DNA from: Penaeus vannamei
Lineage: Eukaryota; Arthropoda; Malacostraca; Decapoda; Penaeidae
DNA: 64,000 nt
Reading direction: 5' to 3'
Assembly (NCBI RefSeq): GCF_042767895.1
Contig: NC_091571.1
Span: 18,930,314 to 18,994,313 of the forward strand
The notes under the pieces are model-generated. The model was given only the letters and a program-made list of their open reading frames with translations. It was not told the origin of the DNA and did not search any database. Numbering within the stretch: the first letter of the stretch is position 1; each line of letters starts with the position of its first letter. The translations under genes and the position numbers were made by a program. Positions 34,368-46,021 of the stretch are shown here, one piece after another.

Positions 34368-36901
34368 TTATTACTATTGTCATTATCATTTCGAAAATTA
34401 TCATTATTGCTATTATTATTATGAAAATAGTTATGATGATGAAAATAGCAATAATAAATAGTATAATAATCATAACTGCAATAATGATGATAATAATGAT
34501 AATCATTATGATAATGACTATAATGATAATAATCATAAGAATAATGACAGTAATGATAATAATGATGATAATACTTATTATCCAGTCCATTTATAATGAA
34601 ATAAAGGCCAAAAGTAATAAAATCCCAAAAGTCGAAAAAACGAAAAAAAATCTAGCGTATTACAGCCTTTTGAGAGAAACGTCGTAAAAAACCTTTTCGC
34701 TTTTTATTGGTAATTATAAGGATTTTAACATTAATTCAGGTAATAGGGATGATTTTCATGATAATTCCTTCATTATATGCAATAATGATAATAATGATGA
34801 TAATGACAATGGTAATGACAATATTAATGATAGTAATGATAAAATCATAATCATAATGATAATTTTGATTATTACTGCAACAATAGCAATAATCAACTCT
34901 ATTCCAGTAATTTTCATACTAATAATGACAATAGAAATAATAATAACATCATTATCATTGTCATTATAATTATTATTATTGTCATTATAATTTCTAAAAT
35001 TATCATTATTGCTATTACCATTATAAAAATAGTGATGATGATGAAAATAGCTATAATAATTAGCAAAATAATCATTATAACTGCAATAATGATGATAATA
35101 ATGATGATAATGACTAAATTGATAATAATCATAAAAATAATGATAGTCATGATAATAATGATGATAATAATTATTATCCAGTCCATTTATAATGAAATAA
35201 AGGCCAAAAGTAATAAAATCCCAAAAGTCGAAAAAACGGCAAAATCTAGCGTATTACAGCCTTTTGAGAGAAACGTCGAAAAAAAACTTTTCGCTTTTTA
35301 TTGGTAATTATGAGGATTTTAACATTAATTCAGGTAATTGTGATGATTTTCATGATAATTCCTTCATTATATGCAATAATGATGATAATTATGAGGATAA
35401 TGACAATAATAATGATAATAATGATAAAATCAGAATTATAATGATAATTTTGATAATTACTGCAATAATAATAATAATAAACTCTATTCCAATAATTTTC
35501 AGATTAATAATGACAATAGAAATAATAATAACATCATTATCATTGTCATTATAATTATTACTATTTTCATTATTATTTCTAAAATTATCATTATTACTAT
35601 TATCATTATAAAAATAGTTATGATGATGAAAATTGCTATAATAATTAGTATAATAATCATTATAACTCCAATAATGATGATAATCATGATGATAATGACT
35701 ATAATGATAATAATCATAAGAATAATGACAATAATGATAATAATGATGATAATAATTATTATCCAGTCCATTTATAATGAAATAAAGGCAAAAGTAATAA
35801 AACCTCAAAAGTCGAAAAAACGAAAACAAATCTAACGTATTACAGCCTTTTCAGAGAAACGTCGAAAAAAAACTTTTTCGCTTTTTATTGGTAATTATGA
35901 GGATTTTAACATTAATTCAGGTAATTGTGATGATTTTCATGATAATTCCTTTATTATATGCAATAATGATGATAATTATGACGATAATGACAATGATAAT
36001 GACAATAATAATGATAATAATAAAATCATAATAATCATATAAGGATAATTTTAATAATTACTTCAAATAATAGCAATAATCAACTCTATTCCAATAATTT
36101 TCAGACTAATAATGACAATAGAAGTAATAATAACATCATTATCATTGTCATTATAATTATTACTATTGTCATTATTATTTCTAAATTTATCATTATTGCT
36201 ATTATTATTATAAAAAAAGTTATGATGATGAAAATAGCTATAATAATTAGCATAATAATCATTATAACTGCAATAATGATGATAATAATGATGACAATCA
36301 TGAGGATAATGACTATAATGATAATAATCATAAGAATAATGGCAGCAATGATAATAATGATGATAATAATTATTATCCAGTCCATTTATAATGAAATAAA
36401 GGCCAAAAGTAATAAAGTCCCAAAAGTCGAAAAAAACGGCAAAATCTAGCGTATTACAGCCTTTTGAGAGAAACGTCGAAAAAAAACCTTTTCGCTTTTT
36501 ATTGGTATTTATGAGGATTTTAACATTAATTCAGGTAATTGTGATAATTTTCATGATAATTCCTCCATTATATGCAATAATGATGATAATTTTGACGGTG
36601 ATGACAATGATAATGACAAAATAATGATAATAATGATAAAATCATAATTATAAGGATAATTTTGATAATTACTTCAATAATAGCAATAATCAACTCTATT
36701 TCAATAATTTTCAGACTAATAATGACAATAGAAAAAATAATAACATCATTATCATTGTCATTATAATTACTATTGTCATTATTATTTCTAAAATTATCAT
36801 TATTCTAAAATTATCATTATTTTTATTGGTAATTATGATGATTTTAACATTAATTCAGGCAATTGTGATGATTTTCATGACAATTCCTTCATTATATGCA
36901 A
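34368..36901 (+). repeat. Satellite family B array, + orientation
   Basis: Family B reappears in the orientation opposite to 15001-26987, with anchors ATTATCCAGTCCATTTATAA at about 34578, 35175, 35760 and 36374 and a period near 590-610 bp. The last 18 bases (36884-36901) are the left target-site duplication of the LINE that follows. No gene is seen. Confidence 0.92.
36884..36901. repeat. Left target-site duplication of the 36.9-40.1 kb LINE
   Basis: TTCCTTCATTATATGCAA here matches TTCCTTCATTTTATGCAA at 40072-40089 with one mismatch in 18. The two bracket the element exactly, and the duplicated sequence is a normal part of satellite B (CCTTCATTATATGCAATAAT). Confidence 0.85.
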
Positions 36902-39900
36902 TTCTTCTTCTTCTCCAAGTTTTCCCGTTTTACATTACAGGGTCGCTGCAGCTATCCTCTTCCTCCAGGTTTCCCGGTTCAGTGCGTCTTCCTCTAATGC
37001 TTCTATCTCTTCTCAGCCAGTCCATCCATCTCAATTTCGGCCTTCCTTTTCGTTTTCTTGCTGGTGGTGTGATCTCTAGCACTCTGCGCTCAGCATACTC
37101 CTCGTCTTTTCTTTTCACATGACCAAACCACTTTAGTCGGGCTTTCCTGAACTGTTCCGTAATGTGCGTGATTCCCAATTTTTCTCGAATCACTTCATTC
37201 CTCACGTGATCTTTCAATGTGTGGCCACATGCCCATCTGCACATTTTCATTTCTGCCACTTCTAGTCTCTTGGTGTTACGGGTACTCAGGGGTACCGTTT
37301 CCATTGGATTACCAACATGTGGATCCTGCCTTTCACTTTCGATGGTATACTTTTGTCGCAGAGGATACCAGACATCTTCTTCCAGTTGTTCCATCCACAT
37401 TGTATCCTTCGGTTTCCTTCTGCCCCGACTCCTCCATCTGTCTCAAGTGTATTTCCCAGGTACTTAAATGCCATTGTTTCTGGTAACTGTCTATGCAACA
37501 TTTCCACACTCCCAGTTGATGTCCCATTCAGGCACATATACTCAGTCTTTGATCTTGAGATCTTCATTCCTCTTCTCTCCAGTGCATATCTCCACAGCTC
37601 CAGATCTTCTTCCAGCTCTCGCTTCTCTCTCGCACACAATACCACATCATCGGCAAACATCATATTCCAGGGGGCTTTCCATCTGCAATCTTTCGTGTGC
37701 GAGTCCATAATGATGGCAAATAGAAATGGACTCAACGCTGATCCTTGGTGTAATCCGACTTGTATTGGGAAGGATTGTGTAGTTCCCACTGCACACTTCA
37801 CTTCAGTCACGCAACATTTATACATGTCTTTGACCACTCTTATGTATTTCTCAGGTACCCCTTTATCTCGCATGCACCAATAGAGCCCCTCTCTTGGTAC
37901 CCTGTCATAGGCCTTCTCCAGGTCAATAAACACACCGTGTAATTCTTCCTGGCCCTCTCTGAATTTCTCTTGTAACTGCCTCAACACAAAGATGGCATCT
38001 GTTGTTGACTTGCCTTTCATGAAGCCAAACTGTTCCTCACTAATCTCCACGATGTTCCTTAATCGGCTCTCCTGCACTCTTTCATATAGTTTCATGCTGT
38101 GGCTCATGAGCTTGATGCCTCGGTTGTTACCACATTCCATGATGTCTCCTTTATTCTTGGAAATTGGTATTAAAGTGCTTTTCCGCCATTATTCAGGGAT
38201 TTTCTCCTCCTCCATGATTTTGTTGAGTTCTTGCTTCAGATATTCAATTCCAGTAATTCCTAAGCTCTTCCACACCTCGACCGGTAGATTGTCTGGGCCC
38301 ACTGCTTTGCCATTCTTCATCATCTTCATAGCATTCTCCACCTCCTCACTTGTGATCTCACTAGGCCTTTTCTCCACGACTCTCTGGGTCTCTTTCCTGC
38401 TTTTTCTAGGGTTCTCCTCATTCATCAGTTTGCTGAAATATTCTTGCCATCTCTTCAGTATCTCAGCATTTTCCACTAACACATTGCCCTTTTCATCCTT
38501 GGTCAGCTTTGTCTGGTAGATGTCTTTGAGTTCTTGTCTCTCTGCATCGCCATTCTCAGTGCCCGCTTCTGTCCATCGATGGTCCCCATGTCCTCATACA
38601 GCACTTGGTATGCTCTTGCCTTTGCCCCGGCAACACTCTTCTTTGCTTCTTTCTTTGCCAACTTGTATACTTCTTTATTCTCATCGTTATTCTCCATGTC
38701 TAAGATTTTCTTTGCTTCCTTCTTCCTCTTGAGGCTCTCCTGTACCTCATCATTCCACCACCATGTCTTTTTTCCAGGTTTGCACTTTCCTGATGTTCTC
38801 CCTAACAGTCTTTCTCCTAGCTTTCTCAGGTATTCCGTCACTTCCTCAAAGCTCCTATTTCCTTCCCTTTCACTCTGCTGTAGTTTGTCTCTTGCTGCTG
38901 CCACAAACTGGCTCTGCGTATCTTTGTCTGCCAATTTCCACCATTTTGTTCTTTGTACTCCTATTACTTTCCTCCTTGGTGTTACACTCATACCCAGTGT
39001 ACATACAAGTGGTCTGTGCTGGCTGGTTACACTCTCACCCAAGATCACCTTGCAGTCTTTTATGCTTCCTCTGTCACTCATTCTACACAAGATGTAATCA
39101 ATTTTTGACTCTGCATCTCTGCTCTTATATGTTATCCTGTGTCTCTCTGCTTTCTTGAAGAAAGTGTTAACTATTCGAAGGCTGTGACTCATAGCAAAGT
39201 CAACCAACTGATCGCCTGCCACGTTGCTCGCTCCAACTCCATATATTCCAATGATATCTTCCTTTCCTCTGTTGTTGCTTCCGCAGTGGCCGTTGAAGTC
39301 TCCTCCAATCCATAGCCTTTCACTCTCCGGTATTTCCCTCAGATCTTCCTCTAGGTCTTCCCGAAACTGCGTTTTCTCTTCTTCATCACAGCCCATTTGG
39401 GGTGCATAAGCACTCATGATGTTTACAATTTCTCCTTCAAGATCCACTCTCTTCCAGATAATCCTGTCTGATCGCCTTTTCACAGTAAAGACGCCTTTCT
39501 TGATGTCATCATTCAGGATAATACCAACTCCATTACGTTTTCCATCGCTCCCATTGTAGAATAACTTGAAGCCATTTCCAATTTCCTTCGCCTTGCAGCC
39601 TTTCCATTTCGTCTCCTGGACACACATGATGTTAATCCTGCGCCTTTCCATCAGGTCCACTATCTCCTGTCCTCTTCCCGTCATACTCCCAACATTCAAG
39701 GCGGCTATCCGAATTGTTGCCTTTACGTCCTCTACTCTCTCCCTCCTCCTCTGAGCTATCTTCCTTAGCCGTATCCGCTCTTGATACGGTAGCCGTCGTC
39801 CATTTCTCACAAGTGTACGGCGATGTCCTTGCGCGTCGCTTGTGGGGAACGCCCTAGCCAGGTCTGGATTCTGATTTGCCTCATTTGGTTGGAGCAAAGT

Positions 39901-40071
39901 TTTATGCCGGATGCCCTTCCTGACGCAACCCTCACCAATTTATCCGGGCTTGGGACCGGCACGTTTCCCAGACAGTGGAGGTTCTCCGAGGTTAACGACT
40001 TGAAAAGAACAAGCCTCAATGGGTGGTCTTCTAAACCGAGTAAACTCCCCGTCCAGTAATACGTGGCTGGT
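36902..40071 (-). mobile_element. RTE-type LINE, apparently full length, decayed
   Basis: About 3.17 kb insertion on the minus strand inside satellite B, bracketed by an 18-bp target-site duplication with one mismatch. The 5' end is at 40071, with a leader of about 170-280 bp. The 3' end is at 36902 and finishes in a GAA repeat (about four units), the short tandem tail typical of RTE-type elements in place of poly(A). It contains a single ORF (endonuclease plus RT) with two frameshifts and one nonsense codon. This is older than the RTE-type element at 46022-48883, whose ORF is open. Confidence 0.88.
36930..39897 (-). pseudogene. RTE-type endonuclease/reverse transcriptase, broken in three places
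   Basis: The minus-strand frame opens at about 39897 with a TTG codon, so the true start is unresolved. Endonuclease motifs follow in order: LNVGSMTGRGQE, CVQETKWKG (catalytic Glu), YAPQ, GGDFNGHCG, ESKIDYILC and TSQHRPLV. The frame ends at 38503 because of a one-base loss near 38525-38527. It resumes with KDIYQTKLTKDEKGN and reaches a TAA at 38189-38191, where relatives have a sense codon before WRKS. The RT follows: NNRGIKLMSHSMKLYERV, EEQFGFMKGKSTTDAI, DLEKAYDRVPRE, LHQGSALSPFLF, MMFADDVVLC. A final frameshift near 37300-37316 precedes the conserved C-terminal LKWFGHVKRKDEEY region, ending about 36930. The element would nick and reverse-transcribe at target DNA; this copy cannot. Confidence 0.88.
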
Positions 40072-41470
40072 TTCCTTCATTTTATGCAATAATGATGATA
40101 ATTATGATGATAATATCAATGATAATGACAATAATAATGATAATAATGATAAAATCATAATTATAATGATAATTTTGATAATTACTGCAATAATAGCAAT
40201 AATCAACTCTACTCCAATAATTTTCAGACTAATAATGACAATAGAAATAATATCATTATCATTGTCATTATAATTATTACTATTGTCAATATTATTTCTA
40301 AAATTATCATTATTGCTATTATCATTATAAAAATAGTTATGATGATGAAAATAGCTATAATAATTAGCATAGTAATCATTATAACTGCAATAATGATGAT
40401 AATAATGATAATCATGATGATAATGACTATAATGATAATAATCATAAGAATAATGACAGTAATGATAATAATGATGATAATAATTATTATCCAGTCCATT
40501 TATAATGAAATAAAGGCCAAGAGTAATAAAATCCAAGAATTCGAAAAAAACGGCAAAATCTAGCGTAGAAACGTCGAAAAAAAACCTTTTCGCTTTTTAT
40601 TGGTAATTATGAGGATTTTAACATTAATTCAGATAATTGTGATGATTTTCATGATAATTCCTTCATTATATGCAATGATGATAATTGTGATGATAATGAC
40701 AATGATAATGACAATAATAATGATAAAATCATAATTATAAGGATAATTTTGATAATTACTGCAATAATAACAATAATCAACTCTATTCCAATAATTTTCT
40801 GACTAATAATGACAATAGAAATAATAATAACATCATTATCATTGCCATTATAATTATTACTATTGTCATTATTAATTCTAAAATTATCATTATTGCCATT
40901 ATCATTATAAAAATAGTTATGATGATGAAAATAGCTATAATAATTAGCATAATAATCATTATAACTGCAATAATGATTATCATAATGATAATCATGATGA
41001 TAATGACTATAATGATAATCATAATAATGACAATAATGATAATAATGATAATTATTATCCAGTCCACTTATAATGAAATAAAGGCCAAAAGTAATAAAAT
41101 CCCAAAAGTCGAAAAAACGGCAAAATCTAGCGTATTACAACCTTGTGAGAGAAACATCGAAAAAAAAACCTTTTCGCTTTTTATTGGTAATTATGAGGAT
41201 ATTAACATTAATTCAGGTAATTGTGATGATTTTGATGATAATTCCTTCATTATATGCAATAATGATAATTATGATGATATTGTAAATAAAGTAATAAAAT
41301 CCCAAAAGTCGAAAAAACGGCAAAATCTAGCGTATTACAGCCTTTTGAGAGAAACGTCGAAAAAAAACGTTTCGCTTTTTATTGGTAATTATAAGGATTT
41401 TAACATTAATTCAGGTAATTGTGATGATTTTCATGATAATTCCTTCATTATATGCAATAATGAGGATAAC
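40072..41470 (+). repeat. Satellite family B array, + orientation
   Basis: Continuation of the B(+) block after the LINE, beginning with its right target-site duplication (40072-40089). Two full monomers are followed by a truncated one: at about 41275-41290 the monomer jumps from GATGATATTGTAAAT straight to AAAGTAATAAAATCCC, losing most of the unit. The array stops at 41470 against unrelated sequence. No gene is seen. Confidence 0.9.
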
Positions 41471-42312
41471 TGTAGTGTACGGCTCCGTACGTCCCGACTC
41501 TAAGGATGATGTCATCTCCATGAACATCGGCCAAAGCAACACGACCCGCCAGAGACGAAGTCCCCGCCGTGTGCCACATGCGGTTATATCTCGCAGACGT
41601 ATTTTTTCCTCCGCAGGCTTTCTTATTCATTTATTTTATTTTTACAAGTTCAACCACCAGTCAAGAAGGATAGAGTTGACTGTATGTTTGTAGTGATGAA
41701 ATGAAAGTTATTTTTATAACCATGAACGTAATTCTAACCAAGTCTCACTATTTTTATGGCGTTGAAGTCGCCAAGCGACTTATTTATTTTTAAACCTGAA
41801 TATTGTAAATATATTAAGGCTGAAATGCACAGTTCTTCCCACAACTATTCATTATCGGATTTTCTCCGTATCCTTTCCTTTATTTATTTTTTTTCTAATG
41901 TTCTTTCCTCTTGCCGACGTCTCCAAATTGTCGCGATAACCACCGAAGGAAGTGACGGTCGTTACCTAGCTTCTTTTTTGTTTTTTCCCTTCCCTCTCTC
42001 GTCTCGGTTGTTTGGATTGCCGAATTATCGGCTTGGTCTTCAGCCACTTCATTTGCCTATTTCCTTCTTTCGCGCCATGCCTGGGGCTTGGCTTGGGGGT
42101 TTCTTTCGGGGTATATAGACTAGTGGTTGAGGGAAGGAAAATAACTTCGGTCCTGACCTCTGTCCCGCACTTTGGTCCTTCGCGGTTACAATTTTACCTG
42201 TGTTGTGCTCTCGCTCGGATTTACCCTGGGATATACTTTGCGCACGGATTTACCAGGATTGCTGAGTATCTCCTCAAAGCTAAGTGACATGGTTGTGTGT
42301 AGGAGACGACTG
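41471..42312 (+). mobile_element. Candidate LTR or other mobile-element end, adjacent to gap
   Basis: About 840 bp of non-satellite sequence starting TGTAGTGTACGG, a TG start with a small palindrome GTACGGCTCCGTAC at 41477-41490. There is no convincing coding frame. A TATATA (42112-42117) after a GGGG run, followed by about 190 bp to the gap, resembles an LTR U3 promoter and R/U5. The start style resembles LTR retrotransposons of the BEL/Pao or gypsy groups. With the gap hiding the other side there is no second LTR, primer-binding site or target duplication to confirm it. A stretch of an unrelated unique region is the alternative. Confidence 0.35.
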
Positions 42313-42812
42313 NNNNNNNNNNNNNNNNNNNNNNNNNNNNNNNNNNNNNNNNNNNNNNNNNNNNNNNNNNNNNNNNNNNNNNNNNNNNNNNNNNNNNNNN
42401 NNNNNNNNNNNNNNNNNNNNNNNNNNNNNNNNNNNNNNNNNNNNNNNNNNNNNNNNNNNNNNNNNNNNNNNNNNNNNNNNNNNNNNNNNNNNNNNNNNNN
42501 NNNNNNNNNNNNNNNNNNNNNNNNNNNNNNNNNNNNNNNNNNNNNNNNNNNNNNNNNNNNNNNNNNNNNNNNNNNNNNNNNNNNNNNNNNNNNNNNNNNN
42601 NNNNNNNNNNNNNNNNNNNNNNNNNNNNNNNNNNNNNNNNNNNNNNNNNNNNNNNNNNNNNNNNNNNNNNNNNNNNNNNNNNNNNNNNNNNNNNNNNNNN
42701 NNNNNNNNNNNNNNNNNNNNNNNNNNNNNNNNNNNNNNNNNNNNNNNNNNNNNNNNNNNNNNNNNNNNNNNNNNNNNNNNNNNNNNNNNNNNNNNNNNNN
42801 NNNNNNNNNNNN
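42313..42812. other. Assembly gap, 500 N
   Basis: Exactly 500 ambiguous bases, again a placeholder length. It separates the LTR-like segment after B(+) from A(-), so the second family B to family A transition is not directly sequenced. Confidence 0.99.
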
Positions 42813-45800
42813 TATAGATGGGCTTTATAATGATAATTATCATCGTTATTGTCATTATCACCATCCTTATTATCATTACTGTCATTATCGCCCTAATCAC
42901 CCTTAATATAGTCATTATAATAATCATCATCTTAATTATTAATGTCATTTTCATCATTATAATTAATTTAATAATGATAATGACAATAATGATAATTCTG
43001 GAAATAATAACAATAATAATTATTATAATAACAATAATAGCCGTGTTATAATTACTTCTATTATTATTTCTGTTATCATTGTCATTATTATTATTAGGAA
43101 AATCATTAGAAAAGTGTCGATTATTGCTATTATTGCAATTGTTGGGCAAATCATCATTATAATTATCATTGTATAATTATTATCATAATTATTGCCCTAC
43201 TTACTCTCATAATTATCATTATTATCGTCATTATTGTCATTACTGATGGGGTTATCATCAAAATACTCATAATTAGCAGAATTACTGCTAAGATCATCAT
43301 AATCATCCTTTAAACTAGAAAAAAGGCTTTTTCGACTCATCTCTGCAAAGGCTGTATTTCGCTAGATTTTGCCAGTTTTTCTACTTTTAAGATTTTTCTA
43401 CTTTTAGCCTTTTTCTCATTATAGATGGGCTTTCTAATGATAATTATCATCATTATTGTCATTATCATCATCATTATTATCATTACTGTCATTATCGCCC
43501 TAATCACCCTTGATGTAGTCATTATAATAATCAGTATCTTAATTATTAATTTCATTTTCATCATTATAATTATTTTAATAATGATAATGACAATAATGAT
43601 GATTCTGGTAATAATAACAACAATAATAAGGATTATAATAACAATACTAGCCGTGTTATAATTACTTCTATTACTATTTCTGTTATCATTGTGCTTATTA
43701 TTATTAGGAAAATTATTAGAATAGTGTTGATTATTGCTATTATTGCAATTATTAGGCAAATCATTATAATTATTATTGTATAATTATTATCATAATTATT
43801 GTCCTAATTGCTCTCATGATTATCATTATTATCGTCATTATTGTCATCATTGATTCGGTTATCATCAAAATCATGACAATTAGCAGAATTGTTGCTAAGA
43901 TCATCATAATCATCCTTTAAACTCGAAAAAGGGGGGTTATCGACTCATCTCTCCAAAGGCTATATTTCGCTAGATTTCGCTGCTTTTTCAACTTTTGGGA
44001 TTTTTCTTTTAGCCCTTTTCTTATTATAGATGGGCTTTATAATGATAATTATCATCATTATTGTCATTATCACCATCATTATTATCATTACTGTCATTAT
44101 CGCCCTAATCACCCTTAATATAGTTATTATAATGATCAATATCTTAATTATTAATGTCATTTTCATCATTATAATTATTTTAATAATGATAATGACAATA
44201 ATGATAATTCTGGAAATAATAACAACAATAATAAGGATTATAATAATAGTAATAGCCGTATTAAAATTACTTCTATTATTATTTCTGTTATCATTGTCGT
44301 TATTATTATTAGGAAAATCATTAGAATAGTGTTGATTATTGCTATTATTGCAATTATTAGGCAAATCATCATTATAATTATCATTGTATAATTATTATCA
44401 TAATTATTGTCCTAATTGCTCTCATAATTATCATTATTATGGTCATTATTGTCATTATTGATGGGGTTTTCATCAAAATCATCATAATTAGCAGAATTAT
44501 TGCAAATATCATCATAAACATCTTTTAAACTCGAAAAAGGGGGTTTTCGACTCATTTCTGCAAAGGCTGTATTACGCTATATTTTACCGTTTTTCGACTT
44601 TTGAGATTTTTCTACTTTTAGCCTTTTTCTCATTAAAGATGGGCTTTCTAATGATAATTATCATCATTATTGTCATTATCATCATTATTATCATTACTGT
44701 CATTATCGCCCTAATCACCCTTAATATAGTCATTATAATAATCATCATCTTAATTATTAATGTCATTTTCATCATTATAATTAATTTAATAATGATAATG
44801 ACAATAATGATAATTCTGATAATAATAACAACAATAATAAGGATTATAATAACAATAATAACCGTGTTATAATTACTTCTATTATTGTTTCTGTTATCAT
44901 TGTCATTATTATTATTAGGAAAATCATTAGAATAGTGTTGATTATTGCTATTATTGCAATTATTAGGCAAATCATCATCATAATTATTATTGTATAATTA
45001 TTATCATAATAATTGTCTTATTTATTCTCATAATTATCATTATTATCGTCATTATTGTCATTATTGATGGGGTTATCATCAAAATCATCATAATTAGCAG
45101 AATTATTGCTAAGATCATCATAATCATCCTTTAAACTCGTAAAAGAGGGTTTTCGACTCACCTCTCCAAAGGCTATATTTCGCTAGATTTCGCCGGTTTT
45201 TCGACTTATAATTATCATCATTATTGTCATTATCACCATCATTATTATCATTATTGTCATTATCGCCCTAATCACCCTTAATATAGTCATTATGATAATC
45301 ATCTTAATTATTAATGTCATTTTCATCATTCTAATTATTTTAATAATGATAATGACAATAATGATAATTCTGGTAATAATAACAACAATAATAAGGATTA
45401 TAATAACAATACTAGCCGTGTTATAATTACTTTTATTACTATTTCTGTTATCATTGTGGTTATTATTATTAGGAAAATCATTAGAATAGTGTTGATTATT
45501 GCTATTATTGCAATTATTAGGCAAATCATTATAATTATTAATGTATAATTATTATCATAATTATTGTCCTAATTGCTCTCATAATTATCATTATTATCGT
45601 CATTATTGTCATCATTGATTCGGTTATCATCAAAATCATGATAATTAGCAGAATTGTTGCTAAGATCATCATAATCATCCTTTAAACTCGAAAAGGGGGG
45701 GTTTTCGACACATGTCTCCAACGGCTATATTTCGCTAGATTTCGCCGGTTTTTCGACTTTTAAGATTTTTCTACTTTTAGCCTTTTTCTTATTATAGATG

Positions 45801-46021
45801 GGCTTTATAATGATAATTATCATCATTATTGTCATTATCACCATCATTATTATCATTACTGCCATTATCGCCCTAATCACCCTTAATATAGTTATTATAA
45901 TGATCAATATCTTAATTATTAATGTCATTTTCATCATTATAATTATTTTAATAATGATGATGACAATAATGATAATTCTGGAAATAATAACAACAATAAT
46001 AAGGATTATAATAACAATAAT
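42813..46021 (-). repeat. Satellite family A array, - orientation
   Basis: About 5.3 monomers of family A in reverse orientation. Starting at the gap, diagnostic variants run outward in an order that mirrors the + block at 11.0-12.0 kb and below: a monomer with the AATTAATTTAATAATG variant, then one with CACCCTTGATGTAGTC, then one with GATCAATATCTTAATT. The last nine bases (46013-46021) are the left target-site duplication of the LINE. No gene is seen. Confidence 0.93.
46013..46021. repeat. Left target-site duplication of the 46.0-48.9 kb LINE
   Basis: AACAATAAT here is repeated at 48884-48892. Joining the flanks at one copy restores the uninterrupted family A reading ...GGATTATAATAACAATAATAGCCG..., which supports these as the insertion boundaries. 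Confidence 0.85.

Noticed and set aside
37317..37883. Plus-strand ORFs of up to 188 codons at 37.3-39.2 kb
   Set aside because: They are antisense shadows of the RTE-type ORF, which shows endonuclease and RT motifs on the minus strand.
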